Shown here one piece after another: positions 58,601 to 64,000 of a DNA stretch of 64,000 nucleotides; the first letter of the stretch is position 1, and each line of letters starts with the position of its first letter. The stretch is from the NCBI GenBank assembly GCA_046297835.1, contig JBKBHI010000005.1, positions 273,366 to 337,365 on the forward strand. Reading direction: 5' to 3'. Made by a program: the position numbers and the translations under genes. The notes under the pieces are model-generated. The model made no database searches, was not told the origin of the DNA, and saw only the letters and a list, made by a program, of their open reading frames with translations. Origin of the DNA: CAMAVH01 sp046297835. Lineage in GTDB: Bacteria; Pseudomonadota; Alphaproteobacteria; SMXQ01.

Positions 58601-60586
58601 TTACGCGGCGCGGATGTTCGTCAGGAACCCGTCGACCTGGCTGCGCAACGTCTCCGACTGCTTGGCCAGCGCCGTGGCGGAGGACAGGACCTGCGCCGAC
58701 GCGCTGCCGGTCTCGCTAGCCGCTTGCGTGACGTTGACGATGTTGGACGAGACCTCGCGCGTGCCGTGCGAGACCTGCTGGGCGTTGTTGGCGATCTCCG
58801 CCGTCGCCGCGCCCTGCTGCTCCACCGCCGAGGCGATCGTCGTCGCGATCTCGTTGATCCGCACGATGGTGCCGCCGATCGCGCCGATCGCCGTCACCGA
58901 GCTTTCCGTCGCCGCCTGCATCTCGGCGATCTTGGCGGAAATCTCCTCCGTCGCCTTGGCCGTCTGCGTCGCCAGCGACTTCACCTCCGAGGCGACCACG
59001 GCGAAGCCCTTGCCGGCGTCGCCGGCGCGCGCCGCCTCGATCGTCGCGTTGAGCGCGAGGAGGTTGGTCTGGCCGGCGATGTCGTTGATGAGCTTGACCA
59101 CGTCACCGATCTTCTGCGCCGCTTCGGCGAGCCCCTGGATCTGCCGGTTGGTGCGCTCGGCCTCGCTCACCGCTTCGGTCGCGATCGTCACCGATTCCGT
59201 CACCTGACGGCCAATCTCGCTGATCGACGAGGCCAGTTCCTCGGAGGCGGCGGCGACCGTCTGCACGTTGGTCGTCGCCTGTTCGGAGGCGGCGGCCACG
59301 GCGGTCGCCTGGCGCTGGGTCTCTTCGGCGGTCGCCGTCATCGACTGCGCCGTCGCCTGCAGTTCCTCCGACGCCGAGGACACCGTTTGCAGCACGTCGC
59401 CGATCACGCGGTCGAACTCCGCGATGTGGTTGTCGATGCTGCGCTGGCGCGCGGCTTTCATCGTCTCCTCGGCCTGCTGGGCGGCGATCAGGCGTTCGTT
59501 CTCGACGCCGCTCTGCTTGAACACGTCGACGGCGCGGGCCATCTGGCCGACTTCGTCCTTGCGGTCGAGCGCTGGAATCTCCGCCGCCCAGTCCTTGCGC
59601 GCCAAGCGCGCCATGCAATCGGTCAGGGACACGATGGGTTTCACGATGGCGCGCGCCATGGTGAAACCGGCGAGGCTGAACACGAGGATGATCACCGCGC
59701 TGGCGGCGACGATGACCATGCGGATGGAGTCGCGCGCCGCCTCCGCCGTGTCGCGCGCCTCTTTGGCGCCCGCGACCGTGAAGGCGTCGATCTTGTCGAA
59801 ATTCGGCTCGATAGCGGTGAAGATGTCGCCCATCGACTTGACGATGCCGCTGACCTTCTCCGCGATTTCCACGTAGCTGTCCATGCTGCCGACATAGCTG
59901 TCGAGCGCGCCTTGCAGGGTCTCGCGCGTCGCCGAATCGAGGGAGGACTTGCTCACCAGGGCCTTGAACTCCTCGGCGCGCGCCTTGAATTCGGCGTAAG
60001 GGGCGGGGCCGCCGCGCAGCATGTAATCCTTCTCGGCGACTTGGGCATGGCGCAGCTTCGCTTCGATCGCCGGATTGCCGGCCTCGCTCGCGCGCGCCTC
60101 GATCACCTGGCCGGAGAGGACCAGCAAGCCCTGCAGCCCGTCGTCCGGCGAATAGCCCATCGCCTCGTATTCGCGCACCAGAGTCTCAAATTGGGTCTTG
60201 TGCTTGCCGATGCCGTCGACAAGCTGCGCGATGTTCTCGCGCACCGGGCCGGCCTGATCGTCGGCGGCCAGTTCAGCCAGCAGCTTGCCGACATCGGTTT
60301 CGGTCTTGAAGTAGAGCGCGACGAAGCGCGGCTGCTTCTGCAGCAGGAAATCCTTTTCGTAACGGCGCATCTGCTGCGCCGATTTCTGGATGCCGCTGCC
60401 GAGATCGGCGATGTGGTTGTATTCGGCCAGGCGACGCTCGGCCTGGCTCACGACCGCGTCGCCGACGAGATAGGCGCCGCAAATGCCGCCGAGGCCGACG
60501 ATGGCCAGGCCGACGAGCAGGAACAGCCGAGTGCGAATCCGCAAATTGTTGTAGACCCGAAAAACGCCCATCGACGCGATACGCAT
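58601..60586 (-). CDS. Methyl-accepting chemotaxis protein with helical (HBM-like) sensor
   Basis: A 661-residue receptor with AAGGGGAG before its ATG. Helices at about residues 20-42 and 290-312 flank a periplasmic region of about 245 residues that is entirely alpha-helical (MRRYEKDFLLQKQPRFVALY), like the helical bimodular sensors that bind organic acids. A HAMP domain (about 312-365) and signalling domain follow, with tip NLLALNATIEAARAGDAGKG. No che genes are in the window, so it would couple to an array encoded elsewhere. Confidence 0.94.
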   Translation of the reverse strand: MRIASMGVFRVYNNLRIRTRLFLLVGLAIVGLGGICGAYLVGDAVVSQAERRLAEYNHIADLGSGIQKSAQQMRRYEKDFLLQKQPRFVALYFKTETDVGKLLAELAADDQAGPVRENIAQLVDGIGKHKTQFETLVREYEAMGYSPDDGLQGLLVLSGQVIEARASEAGNPAIEAKLRHAQVAEKDYMLRGGPAPYAEFKARAEEFKALVSKSSLDSATRETLQGALDSYVGSMDSYVEIAEKVSGIVKSMGDIFTAIEPNFDKIDAFTVAGAKEARDTAEAARDSIRMVIVAASAVIILVFSLAGFTMARAIVKPIVSLTDCMARLARKDWAAEIPALDRKDEVGQMARAVDVFKQSGVENERLIAAQQAEETMKAARQRSIDNHIAEFDRVIGDVLQTVSSASEELQATAQSMTATAEETQRQATAVAAASEQATTNVQTVAAASEELASSISEIGRQVTESVTIATEAVSEAERTNRQIQGLAEAAQKIGDVVKLINDIAGQTNLLALNATIEAARAGDAGKGFAVVASEVKSLATQTAKATEEISAKIAEMQAATESSVTAIGAIGGTIVRINEIATTIASAVEQQGAATAEIANNAQQVSHGTREVSSNIVNVTQAASETGSASAQVLSSATALAKQSETLRSQVDGFLTNIRAA

Positions 60587-60838
60587 CGTCTTCTCCCCTT
60601 ATTGACAGCCGCAAAGGCAGCCGTGTCGGCCCCGAATCACTCGCATTCTCTGTCGGGCAGACCTTAATTTTCGGCTAATCCGCGGCATGAGATGGCGGCG
60701 CAAAATGCCGCTATCGTTGGGCAATCGCGCAACAATCGCCCATCAATCGCGAGGTTGCGGCGCGCGTCTCCCTCGTTAGTATAAGGGCGCGTTCGTATAG
60801 GGCCGCCGCCGCGCGCGGCGGAATCAGGGTGAGGGGAC

Positions 60839-61558
60839 ATGCCGGGTTTCAGCGATCTCGATTACGTCGCCTTCGCTTGGTTCGCCATCGCCTGGGCCGG
60901 CTACACGCTTTACGCCGATTACAGTCCGAAGCGCCGTCACAGCGTGACCGCGGCGATGAACGGCTATCGCCGCCGCTGGATCGGCGAAATGCTCAAGCGC
61001 GAGAACCGGCTGGTCGATACCCAAACGCTCGGCAACCTTGTCACCGGCATCGGGTTCTTCGCCTCGACGACCATCCTCGTCATCGGCGGCCTGTTCGCCT
61101 TGCTCGGCGCGTCGGACGCGGCGATCAACGCGCTCGCCGACCTGCCCATCGCCATCGCCACCACGCGCCAAGCGTGGGAGGCGAAGATCCTCATGATGGT
61201 GGTGATTTTCGTCTACGCCTTCTTCAAGTTCGCCTGGGCCTACCGGCTGTCGAACTATTGCGCGATCATGATCGGCTCGGCGCCGCCGCGCGGCGAGTGC
61301 GACGAGGCCGTGACCGACAGCTACGTCACCCGGCTCGGCCGCGTCACCAACCTGATGGGGCTGCATTTCAACCGGGGGCTGCGCAGCTATTTCTTCGCTT
61401 TGGCCGGGCTCGGCTGGTTCGTCCACCCGCTGCTGTTCGTCGTCGCCGTGAGCTGGGTGCTGTTCGTGCTCTATCGCCGCGATTTCCGCTCGCGCGAATT
61501 CCACCTGCTCGGCGGCGGGCAGGGCGGCAATCTCAGCGACGTCGCCCGCGACGTCTAG
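60839..61558 (+). CDS. DUF599 family membrane protein
   Basis: A 239-residue membrane protein with about four helices and GAGGGGA upstream of the ATG. The segments FAIAWAGYTLYADYSPKRRH, then LVTGIGFFASTTILVIGGLF and GLHFNRGLRSYFFALAGLGW are typical of DUF599. Function unknown. The last codons and stop are part of a 28-base-period direct repeat. Confidence 0.85.
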   Translation: MPGFSDLDYVAFAWFAIAWAGYTLYADYSPKRRHSVTAAMNGYRRRWIGEMLKRENRLVDTQTLGNLVTGIGFFASTTILVIGGLFALLGASDAAINALADLPIAIATTRQAWEAKILMMVVIFVYAFFKFAWAYRLSNYCAIMIGSAPPRGECDEAVTDSYVTRLGRVTNLMGLHFNRGLRSYFFALAGLGWFVHPLLFVVAVSWVLFVLYRRDFRSREFHLLGGGQGGNLSDVARDV

Positions 61559-61585
61559 GCTCAGCGACGTCGCCCGCGACATCTA
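61532..61585 (+). repeat. Direct repeat duplicating the 3' end of the DUF599 gene
   Basis: The 26 bases 61532-61557 are repeated at 61560-61585 with one mismatch (period 28). The first copy encodes the last residues and most of the stop codon; the second lies just after the gene. Confidence 0.85.
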
Positions 61586-61609
61586 ACCCGCAAAGCGGCG
61601 CGCAGTCGG

Positions 61610-61638
61610 GAGGCCGCGCCCCGTCGGAGCGCGGCCTC
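61610..61638. terminator. Hairpin between converging DUF599 and small hypothetical genes
   Basis: GAGGCCGCGC (61610-61619) pairs perfectly with GCGCGGCCTC (61629-61638). No T-run on either side, so termination is possible but not sure. Confidence 0.45.
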
Positions 61639-61671
61639 GCGGCCCCCAGCGGCAAACGATGGCGGAAAGCG

Positions 61672-61920
61672 CTAGTGGATGGATTCGTCGCGATGCGGCA
61701 CGGCGCGCTGCAATTCCTCGATCGCGGTGAGGATGCGCGCCCACAGCTCGGCGCCGGCGATGTCGCCATTGTCGATCAGCGCCTCGGCCTGGTTCGAGGC
61801 CATGCCGACGGCATCGTCGCCATGGCTGTCGATCATGCTCAGCGCGCTGGTCCAAATCTCGCGCGGGGAAAGCTGGAAACTGTCGGAACTACGCTGGTGA
61901 TACGAATTGCGCGCCTGCAT
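61672..61920 (-). CDS. Small hypothetical protein
   Basis: An 82-residue soluble protein starting MQARNSYHQRSSDSF. ATG at 61920 is favoured because GGGA precedes it at 8 bases; starts at 61953 or further up lack a ribosome-binding site. It contains a helical segment (WARILTAIEELQRAVP) and is acidic in the middle. Not a family I recognise. Upstream DNA (61925-62040) is notably AT-rich. Confidence 0.6.
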   Translation of the reverse strand: MQARNSYHQRSSDSFQLSPREIWTSALSMIDSHGDDAVGMASNQAEALIDNGDIAGAELWARILTAIEELQRAVPHRDESIH

Positions 61921-62116
61921 GGCGAAATCCCATCGTCTTGATAGCATCGCCATCTTTATATATGACCAAAGACATAAATAAAAGGGTCGAAATACATAGG
62001 AGACCCTATTCTTTTGAATTAGGTATTTTTTCACAAAAATACCATCATTGCGCGGCGAGACTCGCATATGTGACAATGAGATAGCTCACGCTCTTAACGC
62101 AGGGTCAGCGCTCGAT

Positions 62117-63271
62117 ATGCCAACCGATCTCATTCGCCGCGTTTCTCAGGCATCCCACATCGCACCGCGCCGCTGGCGCCTCATTGCCGGCCTCGTCCTA
62201 TTGCCCCTGGCCGGCTGTTCGGGCGCATCGGCTGAGCAGGCGGGATCGCCGCCAGCCGCCATGCCCGTCGCCGCTCAAACGGCGCAGGCCGCGCCGGCGA
62301 CCGAACAACCGGCGGCGGCCCCGCCGGCCGAGTTTTCCGCCTGGCTCGCGGCGTTGCGCGCCGACGCGCTCAAGCAGGGCATCTCGCAGCCGACCGTCAG
62401 GGCGGCGCTGTCCGGCATAACGCCGCTGCCGCGCATCATCGAACTGGACCGCCGCCAGCCCGAATTCACCCTGACGCTGCGCCAATATCTCGAGCGCGCC
62501 ATCTCCAACGCCCGCGTCAATCAAGCGCGCGCCAAATATGCCGAGCACAAGGCGCTGCTCGACGAGGTCGGGCGCAAATACGGCGTGCAGCCGCGCTTCA
62601 TCGTCGCGCTATGGGGCATCGAGACCAATTTCGGCCAGAACACCGGCGGCTTTTCGGTGGTGCAGGCGCTCGCCACGCTGGCCTATGACGGCCGGCGCAG
62701 CGCCTATTTCCGCGGCGAATTGCTGAACGCCCTGAAGATCATCGATGCCGGCCACATCAGCGCCGCGTCGATGCGCGGCTCGTGGGCCGGCGCGATGGGC
62801 CAGAACCAGTTCATGCCGTCGAGCTTCCTCAGCTACGCCCAGGACTACAACGGCGACGGCAAGCGCGACATCTGGACCACCACCGCCGACGTCTTCGCCT
62901 CGACCGCGAACTACCTCAAGCAATCGGGGTGGCGGGAGGACGAGACTTGGGGGCGGGAGGTCAAGCTGCCGGCGAATTTCGCTGCCCAAGCCAAGGCCTT
63001 GATGCCCGCCGAACCGCCGCCGGGCTGCCGCGCGAACCGGTTTTTATCCCAACGCAAACCGCTGTCGGAGTGGCAAAAGCTCGGCATCCGCCGGGCCGAC
63101 GGCGGCGATCTGCCGGGCCGCGACGTGCAGGCGTCGCTGGCGCTGCCGGAAGGCGAGGGCGGGCCGGCCATGCTGGTCTACGAGAACTTCCGCACGACGC
63201 TGAAGTGGAACTGCTCGATCTCCTTCGCCACGGCGGTCGGCACGCTGGCCGACCGCATCGCCGCGCCTTAA
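62117..63271 (+). CDS. Lytic murein transglycosylase, MltB-like lipoprotein
   Basis: A 384-residue protein. ATG at 62117 gives a lipoprotein signal with lipobox LAGC (Cys34). After an alanine/proline-rich linker comes the SLT_2/MltB domain (about residues 75-300). The catalytic glutamate is in ALWGIETNFGQNTG, and further family marks are GAMGQNQFMPSSFLSYAQDY and NGDGKRDIWTTTADVFASTA. A C-terminal peptidoglycan-associated region follows. It cleaves glycan strands with formation of anhydro ends. Followed by RlpA, another lytic enzyme of the same process. Confidence 0.93.
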   Translation: MPTDLIRRVSQASHIAPRRWRLIAGLVLLPLAGCSGASAEQAGSPPAAMPVAAQTAQAAPATEQPAAAPPAEFSAWLAALRADALKQGISQPTVRAALSGITPLPRIIELDRRQPEFTLTLRQYLERAISNARVNQARAKYAEHKALLDEVGRKYGVQPRFIVALWGIETNFGQNTGGFSVVQALATLAYDGRRSAYFRGELLNALKIIDAGHISAASMRGSWAGAMGQNQFMPSSFLSYAQDYNGDGKRDIWTTTADVFASTANYLKQSGWREDETWGREVKLPANFAAQAKALMPAEPPPGCRANRFLSQRKPLSEWQKLGIRRADGGDLPGRDVQASLALPEGEGGPAMLVYENFRTTLKWNCSISFATAVGTLADRIAAP

Positions 63272-63362
63272 CGCCGTTCTTTTTGCGTTCTCCGGCCTTG
63301 CCGCAGCGCGGCGAGGCCTATAGATTGCGAAAAGCGGTGTTTTCAAGGGGTCGGGCCACAAG

Positions 63363-64000
63363 ATGAGGTATGCGGCACTAGCGCAACGGAGCCTAGCGCT
63401 CGTCCTGGCGGCGGGGTTGCTTGCCGCCTGCACCGAAACCGAATTCCTGATGAATACGGCCAAGCAGGTGCGCGGGCGCGACGTCGCCCCGGGCCCCACG
63501 GCCGGCGGCGTCTACAAGGTCGGCACGCCCTACCAGATCGCCGGCGTCTGGTATTACCCAGCGGTCGATTACGAATACGACGAGACCGGCATCGCCTCGT
63601 GGTACGGGCAGGATTTCCACGGCAAGGTCACGGCCAACGGCGAGCCTTACGACATGAACGCCATGACGGCGGCGCACCGCACGCTGCCGATGCCGAGCCT
63701 CGTGCAAGTCACCAATCTCGAAAACGGCCGCTCGGTCACGCTGCGCATCAACGACCGCGGCCCGTTCGCGCGCGGCCGCATCATCGACCTGTCGCGCCGC
63801 GCCGCGCAGCTGCTCGGCGTCGAGAAGCAGGGCACCGCCAAGGTGCGCGTGCAGATTCTCGCCGAGGAAAGCCGGATTCTCGCCGCGCAGCTCACCGGCA
63901 AGGACGACACCGGCTTGGTCGCCGTCAACGGCCAGAAAGGCGCGCCGCGCAGCGCCGTGGCGACCGCCGAACTCGCGCCGCCGCCGGGCGCGCGCGTCGC
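63363..64000 (+). CDS. rlpA: RlpA-like septal ring lytic transglycosylase/lipoprotein (3' truncated by window)
   Basis: The open frame from ATG 63363 runs to the window end (212 codons visible). Residues 1-23 are a lipoprotein signal with lipobox LAAC. The double-psi beta-barrel of RlpA is complete: GIASWYGQDFHGKVTANGEP, AAHRTLPMPSLVQVTN and INDRGPFARGRIIDLSRRAA, including the catalytic acidic residues of the family. A linker starts at about residue 175. A C-terminal SPOR domain is expected beyond the window. Acts on denuded septal glycan strands during daughter-cell separation. Confidence 0.93.
   Translation, partial: MRYAALAQRSLALVLAAGLLAACTETEFLMNTAKQVRGRDVAPGPTAGGVYKVGTPYQIAGVWYYPAVDYEYDETGIASWYGQDFHGKVTANGEPYDMNAMTAAHRTLPMPSLVQVTNLENGRSVTLRINDRGPFARGRIIDLSRRAAQLLGVEKQGTAKVRVQILAEESRILAAQLTGKDDTGLVAVNGQKGAPRSAVATAELAPPPGARV

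Overview
The window is GC-rich, densely packed DNA of an alphaproteobacterium, most likely of the Hyphomicrobiales. Supporting signs are a TctC/Bug binding protein, a CoxL-type molybdenum hydroxylase end, several LysR regulators, a GlcG/HbpS protein, MltB and RlpA cell-wall proteins and IS6-type remnants. The exact genus cannot be read from the sequence. No rRNA, CRISPR array, prophage or replication origin was seen. One tRNA gene (Ser, anticodon TGA) is present.

Layout. 1-1.8 kb: tail of a CoxL-like hydroxylase subunit and a TctC-type binding protein. 1.8-8.4 kb: small membrane proteins, a two-subunit sodium:solute symporter (VC_2705 type plus DUF4212) and, divergently, a hypothetical gene, a membrane PAS-DnaQ exonuclease and a CBS-DUF294 nucleotidyltransferase. 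8.5-12.8 kb: a two-domain VOC protein, two YeeE/YedE-like proteins, a glycosidase-like protein and a LysR regulator. 13.1-32.5 kb: a large catabolic region holding LigA- and LigB-like subunits interleaved with a NitT/TauT-type ABC transporter, a second (Fe3+/polyamine-type) ABC transporter in three scattered pieces, a MarR regulator, an HpaB/HpaC-like two-component hydroxylase, a cupin, DUF2848, amidase, GST, RidA, GlcG/HbpS and amidohydrolase-2 proteins, a second LysR closely related to the first, and a DsbA/FrnE protein. 32.5-38.3 kb: hybrid histidine kinase, receiver protein, NarL-type regulator, pentapeptide-repeat protein and PAS_5 protein.

38.5-54.1 kb: tRNA-Ser followed by a visibly less GC-rich island of about 14.7 kb lying between two directly oriented, internally deleted IS6-family remnants. 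It carries a ferric-reductase-like flavoprotein, a pentaheme cytochrome, a BT1/MFS carrier, a P-type cation ATPase, an undetected frameshifted PRPP-synthetase pseudogene, an NhaR-like regulator, two universal stress proteins, an NSS sodium symporter and a CPA2 antiporter: an ion, redox and stress island.

54.4-64 kb: receiver protein, CHASE3-type hybrid kinase with two receivers, two chemoreceptor-like proteins (one soluble with inverted domain order), a DUF599 membrane protein, a small unknown protein, an MltB-like lytic transglycosylase and the start of RlpA.

The best candidate for an undescribed system is the 13-31 kb region. Uptake systems, a flavin-dependent hydroxylase, ring-cleavage-type proteins, RidA, amidase and an ACMSD-type amidohydrolase point to catabolism of an aromatic, perhaps N-containing, compound. 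The LigB-like subunit keeps the metal ligands but lacks the usual catalytic histidine.
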